Positions 1 to 6,078 of a stretch of DNA of 6,529 nucleotides are shown piece by piece. Both the position numbers and the translations under genes were made by a program. This DNA is from an uncultured Ruaniaceae bacterium (lineage in GTDB: Bacteria; Actinomycetota; Actinomycetes; Actinomycetales; Beutenbergiaceae), in assembly GCA_947251855.1 (NCBI GenBank), contig CAMXUZ010000005.1, forward strand, positions 1 to 6,529, written 5' to 3'. The number at the start of each line of letters is the position of its first letter. Within the stretch, counting starts at the first letter, position 1. The notes under the pieces were generated by a model, which had not been told where the DNA came from, did no database searches, and saw only the letters and a list, made by a program, of their open reading frames with translations.

Positions 1-1
1 G

Positions 2-139
2 AAGGTGAAGTGCTACCTCGAGGTGATCATCGACGTCGACAATCGCGAGGAGTTACCGGCGGGGAAGCGAAGCGCGGCGGGCCGGCTCGCCGCCCTCAAG
101 ACCGATTTCGCCGCCGCAGCCGGGCTGCCTGCCCCGTGA
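2..139 (+). CDS. 3' end of an unidentified protein (partial)
   Basis: An open frame enters from the left edge and ends at TGA 137-139, giving 45 C-terminal residues. It begins KVKCYLEVIIDVDNREELP and ends in an Ala-rich tail, AAAAGLPAP. The first part reads like a beta strand rich in Val/Ile followed by acidic residues, and the rest like a charged, Ala-rich helix. Codon use matches the neighbouring genes (mostly G/C at third positions), and the stop lies 34 bases before ilvA in the same direction, so it is probably a real gene end. I do not recognise the family and infer no function. The antisense reading frame over the same stretch is Arg/Ser-rich and I take it as a shadow. Confidence 0.55.
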   Translation, partial: KVKCYLEVIIDVDNREELPAGKRSAAGRLAALKTDFAAAAGLPAP

Positions 140-160
140 TCGACGCGCACGGGCCGGCGC

Positions 161-166
161 TAAACT
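161..166 (+). promoter_or_regulatory. Candidate -10 element of ilvA (leaderless start)
   Basis: TAAACT fits the actinobacterial TAnnnT -10 consensus. It ends seven bases before the ilvA ATG, so transcription would begin at or next to the start codon. The only purine-rich stretch, AGGTGG at 167-172, is one base from the ATG, too close to work as a normal Shine-Dalgarno site. I saw no convincing -35 hexamer, which is common in these genomes. That the mRNA is leaderless is inferred from this spacing. Confidence 0.5.
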
Positions 167-173
167 AGGTGGA

Positions 174-1460
174 ATGCCTGCCCAGACGAACCCCGCCGCT
201 GCCCAGGTGAGCGCAGCCGCAATCCGGGAAGCGACCCAGCGGCTGCAAGGGGTCGTGGAACGTACACCCCTGCAGCCTTGGCAGCGGATGAGTGAACTCA
301 CCGGTGCCCGGGTGCTCATCAAGCGCGAGGACATGCAGCCGGTGCGCTCCTATAAGCTCCGCGGGGCGCTCAACCTCATGATCTCGCTCACCCCCGCCGA
401 ACGGGAACGCGGCGTCGTGGCCGCGAGCGCGGGCAACCACGCCCAAGGCGTGGCCAAGGGCTGCCACGATTTGAAGATCCGGGGGCGGATCGTCGTCCCC
501 CAATCCACCCCGCGGCAGAAGATGGCGCGGATCCGCGCGATCGGCGGGGAGTACGTCGAGCTCGTCGCGCTCGGCAACTCCTACGACGAGGCGTACGCAG
601 AAACGGTGCGCTACGCCCGCGAGACCGGGGCGATCCCGGTGCACCCCTTCGACGATCCGCGCACGATCATCGGCCAGGGCACCGTGGCCCGGGAGATCCA
701 CGACCAGTTGGGTACGGCCCCCGACGTCGTCGTCGTGCCGATCGGCGGGGGCGGGATCTCCTCGGGGATCGCGGCCTACCTCGCTGAGGCGAGCCCGACC
801 ACGCGGGTGATCGGGGTGGAACCGGCGGGGGCGGCCTCGATGTCAGCTGCGCTCGCCGCCGGGGAACTCCTCACGCTCGAGGAGATCGACAACTTCGTCG
901 ACGGCGCCGCGGTCCGCCGCGTGGGGGCGGTGCCTTTCGAGATCCTCAGCCGGCTCGACGTGCCCGTGCGCCCCGTGCCCGAGGGGCGGATCTGTTCGCA
1001 GATGCTCGACCTGTACCAGATCGAGGGGATCATCACCGAACCCGCCGGGGCGCTCGCCTTCGCCGCGCTCGGCCCGCTCGGCTCCGGGGCGCCGGTGGAG
1101 ATCGCGGCGGGGTCGACCGTCGTCGTGGTGCTCACCGGCAGCAACAACGACGTCTCCCGGTATTCGGAAGTGATGGAACGCTCGCTCGTGTACGAGGGGT
1201 TGCGGCACTACTTCATCGTCGACTTCCCCCAGCGGCCCGGGGCGCTGCGCGGTTTCCTCGACGACGTGCTCGGCCCGAACGATGACATCTCGCTGTTCGA
1301 GTACATGAAACGCTCGAACCGGGAAACCGGCCCCGCCTTCGTCGGCCTCACCCTCGGTTGCGCGGACGATTACGAACCGGTGCTGCAACGGATGCGCGAT
1401 ACCGGGATCACGTTCCGGGTGATCGAACCCGATTCCCCGCTGTTCCACCTGTTCACGTAA
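174..1460 (+). CDS. ilvA: Threonine ammonia-lyase (threonine dehydratase), biosynthetic, short single-ACT form
   Basis: This PLP enzyme deaminates L-threonine to 2-oxobutanoate and ammonia, the first committed step of isoleucine synthesis, in the cytoplasm. It has 428 residues, close to the short corynebacterial/Bacillus-type enzyme and shorter than the roughly 510-residue two-ACT E. coli form. The catalytic domain covers about residues 12-330: RSYKLRGA with the PLP-binding Lys61, SAGNHAQG at 85-92, and the phosphate-binding glycine loop GGGGISSG at 191-198. TGSNND at 321-326 closes the PLP domain. A C-terminal ACT-like domain (about 342-422) carries the FPQRPGALRGFLDDVLGPNDDI signature region (351-372) and FEYMKRSNRETGPA (375-388). 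This domain points to a biosynthetic, isoleucine-inhibited enzyme rather than catabolic TdcB. I chose ATG 174 because of the -10 spacing; the next in-frame start, GTG 207, has no ribosome binding site. No other ilv gene is visible, so it appears to be its own transcription unit. Confidence 0.95.
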   Translation: MPAQTNPAAAQVSAAAIREATQRLQGVVERTPLQPWQRMSELTGARVLIKREDMQPVRSYKLRGALNLMISLTPAERERGVVAASAGNHAQGVAKGCHDLKIRGRIVVPQSTPRQKMARIRAIGGEYVELVALGNSYDEAYAETVRYARETGAIPVHPFDDPRTIIGQGTVAREIHDQLGTAPDVVVVPIGGGGISSGIAAYLAEASPTTRVIGVEPAGAASMSAALAAGELLTLEEIDNFVDGAAVRRVGAVPFEILSRLDVPVRPVPEGRICSQMLDLYQIEGIITEPAGALAFAALGPLGSGAPVEIAAGSTVVVVLTGSNNDVSRYSEVMERSLVYEGLRHYFIVDFPQRPGALRGFLDDVLGPNDDISLFEYMKRSNRETGPAFVGLTLGCADDYEPVLQRMRDTGITFRVIEPDSPLFHLFT

Positions 1461-1490
1461 CGGCCCCTGCGTTCACGTAACGACCCCTGC
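1451..1490 (+). repeat. 20-bp tandem duplication spanning the ilvA stop codon
   Basis: Positions 1451-1470 and 1471-1490 are direct, adjacent copies that differ only at 1463 (G) versus 1483 (A). The first copy holds the last two full codons of ilvA plus its TAA stop (1458-1460). The second copy is entirely non-coding and carries a duplicate TAA at 1478-1480. The unit length is not a multiple of three. It looks like a recent slippage or short duplication event. I see no third copy. Confidence 0.85.
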
Positions 1491-1493
1491 GCG

Positions 1494-1512
1494 CTCCAGG
1501 CGCATCCTGGGG
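1494..1512 (+). terminator. Weak hairpin downstream of ilvA, possible terminator
   Basis: CTCCAGG and CCTGGGG flank the five-base loop CGCAT and can form a seven-pair stem with one G-U pair. No T-run follows, so it is not a classical intrinsic terminator. It is the only stem of this size right after ilvA, and it overlaps the palindrome at 1511-1521, so the two structures would compete. A second small stem, CCCCG-AAG-CGGGG at 1562-1574, also lacks a T-run. Confidence 0.2.
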
Positions 1513-1521
1513 AACCGTTCC
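1511..1521. promoter_or_regulatory. Perfect palindrome GGAAC-C-GTTCC, possible operator
   Basis: GGAAC and GTTCC are perfect inverted halves around one central base. A related stretch lies at 1571-1581: GGGGAA-T-GTTC, compared with GGGGAA-CC-GTTC at 1509-1520. Both lie between ilvA and the deoC promoter, about 80-160 bases upstream of the deoC -10, where a repressor or activator of the deo operon could bind. Short palindromes occur by chance and I cannot assign a regulator, so this is a low-confidence call. Confidence 0.22.
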
Positions 1522-1662
1522 AGCAATAGTTAACGTGTTCGGCACCCAAGATCGGGCCGCGCCCCGAAGCGGGGAATGTTCACCGGTTCTAGTGCGGCAA
1601 ACGAGACCCGCATCCGCCGGGCCCGCTGCTCGATCAGGGCCCCCGCGAACGACACGTTGGCC

Positions 1663-1668
1663 TAGACT
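1663..1668 (+). promoter_or_regulatory. Candidate -10 element of the deoC operon (leaderless start)
   Basis: TAGACT fits TAnnnT and ends six bases before the deoC ATG at 1675. The bases in between, CCTACC preceded by CTC, have no purine-rich Shine-Dalgarno sequence. The transcript probably starts at the A of the start codon. No clear -35 element is visible at the expected distance (around 1640-1646 is C-rich). Confidence 0.55.
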
Positions 1669-1674
1669 CCTACC

Positions 1675-2709
1675 ATGACTCGTTCCTCCGCTGTGGCCGC
1701 CGCCCCCTGGGATCGTTCGGCTACCCACGTTGAACAGACTGCTCAGGAGATCATCGGATCCTCGGCGCTTTCCTCCGCCGCGCTCGCGCGCTACCTGCAC
1801 GGGTTGCCGGGCGTGGACGAGGTGGGCGCGAAGGGCCGGGCAGCGATGCTCTCGACCCGGTCGATCAAGACGACGTCGAAGGCGTGGGCGCTGGACATGA
1901 CGATCAGGATGATGGATCTCACCACGCTGGAGGGGGCGGACACGCCCGGGAAGGTCCGCGGCCTCGTCGCCAAAGCGCGCACGCCCGAGCCGGGGGATCC
2001 GGATTGCCCGAGCCCCGCGGCCGTGTGCGTATTCAACGATTTGGTCCCCACCGCGCTCGCCGCGGCGGAAGGCACCGGGATCAAGGTCGCTGCAGTCTCC
2101 ACCGCGTTCCCCTCGGGGCGGGCCTCCCGCGAGGTGCGCCTCGCCGACACGAAGGACGCCGTCGACGCGGGTGCGCACGAGATCGACATGGTCATCGACC
2201 GGGGCGCGTTCCTCGCCGGGGACTACGCCCGGGTGTATGAAGATATCGCGCTCGTGCGGGAGGTGTGCCAGTCCCGCCGCGGCCCGGGCGGCGAACCCGA
2301 CCCCGCGCACCTGAAGGTCATCCTCGAGACCGGGGAACTCGCGACCTACGACAACGTGCGCCGCGCCTCCTGGCTCGCGATGCTCGCGGGGGCGGACTTC
2401 ATCAAGACCTCCACCGGTAAGGTCTCCCCCGCGGCGACGCTGCCGGTGACGATCCTCATGCTCGAGGCGGTGCGCGATTTCCTCGCCGCCACGGGCGTCC
2501 AGATCGGGGTGAAACCCGCCGGGGGCATCCGCACCTCCAAGGAAGCGATCCGGTACCTGGTCTCGGTGAACGAGGTGGCCGGCCCGGCCTGGCTCGACCC
2601 CGACTTCTTCCGCTTCGGCGCCTCCTCGCTGCTCAACGACGTGTTGTTGCAGCGCCAGAAACTCGCCACCGGGGTCTACTCCGGCGGTGACTACGTGACG
2701 ATGGACTAA
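1675..2709 (+). CDS. deoC: Deoxyribose-phosphate aldolase, long form
   Basis: This class I aldolase cleaves 2-deoxy-D-ribose-5-phosphate to glyceraldehyde-3-phosphate and acetaldehyde, the last step of deoxynucleoside catabolism, in the cytoplasm. It is 344 residues long, longer than E. coli DeoC (about 259) and nearer the eukaryotic DERA-like long form. The extra length is an N-terminal extension of about 70 residues plus small insertions such as 104-113. Key residues can be placed: the Schiff-base Lys244 in ADFIKTSTGK (240-249), the second active-site Lys280 in GVKPAGGIR (278-286), and Asp171 in EIDMVID (169-175), matching Asp102 of E. coli. LETGEL (217-222) is also typical. A Tyr-containing tail (YSGGDY, 335-340) could act like the C-terminal Tyr of E. 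coli DeoC, but this is inference. It is the first gene of a three-gene operon; the next start is 10 bases after its stop. Confidence 0.95.
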   Translation: MTRSSAVAAAPWDRSATHVEQTAQEIIGSSALSSAALARYLHGLPGVDEVGAKGRAAMLSTRSIKTTSKAWALDMTIRMMDLTTLEGADTPGKVRGLVAKARTPEPGDPDCPSPAAVCVFNDLVPTALAAAEGTGIKVAAVSTAFPSGRASREVRLADTKDAVDAGAHEIDMVIDRGAFLAGDYARVYEDIALVREVCQSRRGPGGEPDPAHLKVILETGELATYDNVRRASWLAMLAGADFIKTSTGKVSPAATLPVTILMLEAVRDFLAATGVQIGVKPAGGIRTSKEAIRYLVSVNEVAGPAWLDPDFFRFGASSLLNDVLLQRQKLATGVYSGGDYVTMD

Positions 2710-2712
2710 AGG
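2708..2712 (+). promoter_or_regulatory. Ribosome binding site of the aldehyde dehydrogenase gene
   Basis: AAAGG begins inside the deoC TAA stop (2707-2709) and lies seven bases before ATG 2720. It fixes the start choice and suggests that ribosomes finishing deoC re-initiate on the next gene. Confidence 0.6.
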
Positions 2713-2719
2713 TAGATTC

Positions 2720-4159
2720 ATGGTTTTTGAGTACGCACCTGCCCCGGAGTCGCCTTCGGTGGTGAACTTCGCCTCCTCCTACGGGCTGTTCATCGACGGC
2801 GAGTTCGTCGAGGGCGCGGGCAGCCCGATGAAGACGATCAACCCGGCCACCGAGGAGGTGCTCGCCGAGGTCGCCACCGCGAGTGCCGACGACGTCGATC
2901 GCGCGGTCGCGGCAGCTCGCCGGGCGTTCGAGGGTCCGTGGGGGAAGATGAGCGGGGCCGAGCGCTCGAAGTACATCTTCCGGATCGCCCGGCTGCTCGC
3001 CGAACGCTCCCGCGAGTTCGCCGTCGCGGAGACGCTGAACAACGGCAAACCCATCCGGGAGTCGCGCGACGTGGATATCCCCACCGCCGCCGCCCACTTC
3101 TTCTACTACGCCGGCTGGGCGGATAAACTCAAGTACGCCGGCCACGGGCCCTCCCCGCGCCCGCACGGGGTGGCCGGGCAGATCATCCCCTGGAACTTCC
3201 CGCTCCTCATGCTCGCGTGGAAGATCGCCCCCGCCCTGGCAACGGGGAACACCGTCGTGCTCAAGCCCTCGGAAACGACCCCGCTGACCGCGCTGTTGTT
3301 CGCCGAGCTGGTGCAGCAGGCCGAGCTTCCCCCCGGGGTGGTGAACATCGTCACCGGTGCGGGGCAAACCGGCGCCGCGATCGCCGGGCATGAGGGGATC
3401 GACAAGATCGCCTTCACCGGCTCCACCGAGGTGGGGCGCACCATCGCGCGTCAGATCGCCGGCACCCGCAAGGTCGCCACCCTGGAACTGGGCGGCAAGG
3501 CCGCGAACATCGTCTTCGACGACGCCCCGATCGATCAGACCGTGGAGGGGATCGTCAACGGGATCTTCTTCAACCAGGGCCAGGTGTGCTGCGCCGGGTC
3601 CCGCCTGCTCGTGCAGGAATCGGTGCACGATGAGGTCGTCGAGCGCCTCCAACAGCGCCTGCAGACCCTCCGGGTGGGTGACCCGATGGATAAGAACACT
3701 GACGTCGGGGCGATCAACTCCGCCAAACAGCTCGAGCGGATCACCGAGCTCGTCGCCGCGGGTGAGGCCGAGGGCGCCACCTCGTGGCAACCGGAGTGCG
3801 AGCTGCCCCTGAACGGGTTCTGGCACCGGCCCACCGTGTTCACCGGGGTCTCCCAGTCCCACCGGATCGCCCAGGAGGAAATCTTCGGGCCCGTCCTTTC
3901 CGTCCTCACCTTCCGCACCCCCGCCGAGGCGGCCGCGAAGGCGAACAACACCCCCTACGGGCTGTCTGCGGGGATCTGGACGGAGAAGGGATCGAGGATC
4001 TTGTGGATGGCCGACCAGCTCAAGGCGGGCGTGGTGTGGGCGAACACGTTCAACAAGTTCGACCCCACGAGCCCGTTCGGTGGTTACAAGGAGTCCGGGT
4101 ACGGCCGCGAGGGCGGGCGCCACGGCCTCGCCCCGTACCTGAAAGGTGAGCAACGATGA
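2720..4159 (+). CDS. NAD(P)-dependent aldehyde dehydrogenase, complete catalytic protein
   Basis: This 479-residue ALDH-superfamily enzyme oxidises an aldehyde to the acid in the cytoplasm. Its place right after deoC suggests acetaldehyde to acetate, an inference. All catalytic features are present: oxyanion Asn159 in PWNFP (157-161), coenzyme Lys182 in LKPSE (181-185), coenzyme loop GSTEVG (234-239), general base Glu256 in LELGGK (255-260), nucleophile Cys290 in NQGQVCCAGSR (285-295), EEIFGPV (386-392) and FGGYKESG (453-460). The C-terminus is unusual: after GLAPYL (469-474) the protein ends in KGEQR, without the KT-V-W type strand that closes most ALDHs and takes part in oligomerisation. 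Those last codons coincide with the ribosome binding site and start of the next gene (AAAGGTGAG, 4142-4150), and the stop overlaps the next ATG as ATGA. Exact substrate and NAD/NADP preference cannot be read from the sequence. Confidence 0.9.
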   Translation: MVFEYAPAPESPSVVNFASSYGLFIDGEFVEGAGSPMKTINPATEEVLAEVATASADDVDRAVAAARRAFEGPWGKMSGAERSKYIFRIARLLAERSREFAVAETLNNGKPIRESRDVDIPTAAAHFFYYAGWADKLKYAGHGPSPRPHGVAGQIIPWNFPLLMLAWKIAPALATGNTVVLKPSETTPLTALLFAELVQQAELPPGVVNIVTGAGQTGAAIAGHEGIDKIAFTGSTEVGRTIARQIAGTRKVATLELGGKAANIVFDDAPIDQTVEGIVNGIFFNQGQVCCAGSRLLVQESVHDEVVERLQQRLQTLRVGDPMDKNTDVGAINSAKQLERITELVAAGEAEGATSWQPECELPLNGFWHRPTVFTGVSQSHRIAQEEIFGPVLSVLTFRTPAEAAAKANNTPYGLSAGIWTEKGSRILWMADQLKAGVVWANTFNKFDPTSPFGGYKESGYGREGGRHGLAPYLKGEQR

Positions 4160-5007
4160 GGGTAGACGTGCGCAAGACTTACAAACTGTTCATCGGCGGC
4201 GCCTTTCCCCGCTCCGAATCGGGGCGCACCTACGTCGTGACCGACGCGAAGGGGAACTTCGCTGCGAACGTCGCCCAGGGATCGCGCAAGGATGCCCGGG
4301 ACGCCGTCGTCGCCGCCCACGCGGCGCAGAGCGCATGGGCGGGAGCGACCGCCTATAACCGCGGCCAGGTGCTCTACCGGGTCGCGGAGATGATGGAGGG
4401 GCGCCGCGCCCAGTTCGAGGCCGCCGTCACCGCCTGCGAGGGGCTCAGCGCCGCGAAGGCCGCGGGCGTAGTCTCAGCGGCGATCGACCGCTGGGTCTGG
4501 TACGCCGGGTGGACGGACAAGATCGCCCAGGTCGCCGGGAACGCCAACCCCGTCGCCGGGCCCTACTTCAACCTCTCCGCCCCCGAACCCACCGGCGTCG
4601 TCGCCGCGGTCGCGCCCCAGGAGTCCTCGTTGCTCGGCCTCGTGTCGGTGGTCGCGCCGGTCATCGCCAGCGGCAACGCCGCCGTCGTCCTCGCCTCCGA
4701 GGACCGCCCCCTGCCCGCCCTGGAACTCGCCGAAGTGCTCGCCACCTCCGACGTGCCCGGTGGGGTGGTGAACATCCTCACCGGTCACACCGACGAGGTG
4801 AGCCCCCACCTCGCCTCCCACATGGACGTCCGCGGAATCGACCTCGCCGGCGCCGCGAACTGGGGGGAGCTCGAGGCAGCGGCCGCCGAGACGATCACCC
4901 GCGTGCGCCGACCCGCCCCGGAGCCGGCCTGGGAGTCCGATCAGTCGCTCGAACGCATCCTCGCGTTCACCGAGACGAAAACCGTTTGGCACCCCAAGGG
5001 GCTGTGA
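4156..5007 (+). CDS. Short aldehyde-dehydrogenase-like protein lacking the catalytic domain (probable pseudoenzyme)
   Basis: This 283-residue protein aligns by eye with the N-terminal half of the preceding ALDH: KLFIGGAF (10-17), WYAGWTDK (115-122), APVIASGNAAVVLASE (167-182) and VPGGVVNILTG (200-210). Catalytic positions are changed: PWNFP is replaced by APQES (153-157), and LKPSE becomes LA-SE, removing the coenzyme-binding Lys. The GxxxxG of the coenzyme loop remains as GAANWG (232-237). After about residue 250 the entire catalytic domain, with the Glu and Cys, is absent. The protein then resumes with an ALDH C-terminal strand, FTETKTVW (271-278). The frame is intact, codon use is normal and it has a good ribosome binding site (AGGTGA, 4144-4149) and ATGA coupling to the upstream gene, so it looks maintained rather than decayed. 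From memory, similar short ALDH-like genes sit beside deoC in other actinobacteria. A structural or regulatory partner of the full ALDH is my preferred reading; an independent enzyme activity seems unlikely. Confidence 0.85.
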   Translation: MRVDVRKTYKLFIGGAFPRSESGRTYVVTDAKGNFAANVAQGSRKDARDAVVAAHAAQSAWAGATAYNRGQVLYRVAEMMEGRRAQFEAAVTACEGLSAAKAAGVVSAAIDRWVWYAGWTDKIAQVAGNANPVAGPYFNLSAPEPTGVVAAVAPQESSLLGLVSVVAPVIASGNAAVVLASEDRPLPALELAEVLATSDVPGGVVNILTGHTDEVSPHLASHMDVRGIDLAGAANWGELEAAAAETITRVRRPAPEPAWESDQSLERILAFTETKTVWHPKGL

Positions 5008-6067
5008 TCTCGCCCGGGATCGGCGCGTAATCCGAGGGCCGCTGCCCGTAGGGGCGCCCCACGAGATACTTCCCCCACGGGAAGACGTTGACGACCTTGG
5101 ATACGAGGATCGAGCTCCCCACGCCGACGATGATGAGCACCAGTGTGCTCACCGCCGGGTGGGCGTGGACCGGGCGCAGGTTGTCGACCGTGAACCAGTG
5201 CAGCAGGTAGATCGAGAACGAATAGTTGCTGATGAGGAGCAGGAACCGCGGCGGCCGGGGCCACTGGAGCGAGCACAGCGCGAGCAGCGCGATCACCATG
5301 GGGGCGTAGAACAGTAGGTCCGGGCGTTTGGAGGAGACGAACTGGAACGCTCCCGAACTCAGGGAGAGCAACAGCAGGCCCGCGGCGGCGAGGGTTCCCG
5401 CGATGACGGCGATCCGCCGTCGGGCGATGACGGCAAGGATTTCTTCTCGGTAGCGCCCGGCGTAGTATCCGAGCGCGAAGTAGAAGATCCAACCGATGGC
5501 GAGGAGCCAATAGCCCCGCGCCCAGACGAACGCGGCGCCCTCCCCCGGCGGGATCGGCACGATGTTGAAGAACGTGAGGTAGGCGGCGTTGATCGCGAAC
5601 GCCACGGTGAGCACCACCCACGGGTTCCAGCGCCGAAGGTGTCGGTGCAGCACGTGGTGCAGCACATAGAACTGCAGGATCACGAGCACGAAATAGCCGA
5701 CGAACTGGCCGAGGAAGATGTTGCCCAGCGCGGCGATCGCGATGTCGGCGCTGGATTCGCCCCAGTTGTCGTACACCGCGTAGGCGACCCCCATGGACAG
5801 GTACGGCAGCACGAGGTACTTGAAGCGACGCCGGTAGAACCCCTCGGGAAGCCCCTCGGGGTAGGAACGGGAGAACAGATACTCGGAGATGAACACGAAT
5901 ACGGGGGTGGCGAACATGAGCGGCAGCAACACTGGGAACAGGTCGACCTCGGGGGTGAGCCGGTTCATTCGCGAAAGGGCGTGGATCGTCACGACCGTCA
6001 GCGCCGCTACTCCCCGGAACCAGACGACCTCTCCATAGAGCCGCTTCGTCGGCGAAGCGTTACTCAT
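4967..6067 (-). CDS. Acyltransferase family 3 membrane protein
   Basis: This 366-residue integral membrane protein belongs to the acyltransferase-3 family, which moves acyl groups (often acetyl or succinyl) onto cell-surface glycans, lipids or antibiotics. It has about ten hydrophobic segments, roughly at 13-31, 44-63, 85-99, 112-140, 149-169, 183-204, 218-238, 249-267, 276-295 and 305-325. The first carries the family's R-X10-H pattern (Arg18, His29 in WFRGVAALTVVTIHA). RRRFKYLVLPYL (79-90) and NYSFSIYLLHWF (281-292) are also typical, and the overall look recalls the IcaC-like branch. The tail after about residue 326 is cytosolic-looking and basic. The start at 6067 is supported by GAGAGG five bases upstream, and it follows the gene upstream by nine bases, so the two form an operon. 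Its 3' end overlaps the convergent short ALDH gene by 41 bases. The acceptor substrate cannot be told from the sequence; the family call is firm. Confidence 0.88.
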   Translation of the reverse strand: MSNASPTKRLYGEVVWFRGVAALTVVTIHALSRMNRLTPEVDLFPVLLPLMFATPVFVFISEYLFSRSYPEGLPEGFYRRRFKYLVLPYLSMGVAYAVYDNWGESSADIAIAALGNIFLGQFVGYFVLVILQFYVLHHVLHRHLRRWNPWVVLTVAFAINAAYLTFFNIVPIPPGEGAAFVWARGYWLLAIGWIFYFALGYYAGRYREEILAVIARRRIAVIAGTLAAAGLLLLSLSSGAFQFVSSKRPDLLFYAPMVIALLALCSLQWPRPPRFLLLISNYSFSIYLLHWFTVDNLRPVHAHPAVSTLVLIIVGVGSSILVSKVVNVFPWGKYLVGRPYGQRPSDYAPIPGEITAPWGAKRFSSR

Positions 6068-6072
6068 AGGTG

Positions 6073-6078
6073 CCTCTC
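6073..6078 (-). promoter_or_regulatory. Ribosome binding site of the acyltransferase gene
   Basis: Read on the minus strand, GAGAGG lies five bases before ATG 6067-6065. It overlaps by two bases the TGA stop (6079-6077) of the upstream gene, so translation of the two genes is probably coupled. Confidence 0.7.

Noticed and set aside
843..1448. A 201-codon minus-strand open frame opposite ilvA
   Set aside because: It is antisense to the well-conserved ilvA C-terminal half and has shadow-type composition.
1453..2721. A 422-codon open frame on the minus strand opposite deoC and the intergenic region
   Set aside because: It is a compositional shadow of deoC with Arg/Gly/Asp/His-rich sequence and no recognisable motif. 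It also crosses the tandem repeat and promoter region without any sign of being a gene.
2633..4153. A 506-codon open frame on the minus strand opposite the aldehyde dehydrogenase gene
   Set aside because: It is antisense to a gene with all ALDH motifs. Its translation is low-complexity, rich in Gly, Arg, Asp, Pro and His, as expected for the shadow of a G/C-rich third codon position.
4992..5001. CCCCAAGGGG as a bidirectional terminator between the convergent genes
   Set aside because: The palindrome has only two bases between its arms, so a realistic hairpin would have about three pairs, and no T-run follows on either strand.
4156..5007. The short ALDH gene as a frameshifted remnant of a full-length ALDH
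   Set aside because: I looked for the missing catalytic domain after 4900 and found the acyltransferase on the other strand instead. The short protein already ends in the natural ALDH C-terminal strand, so it is not a frameshift product.
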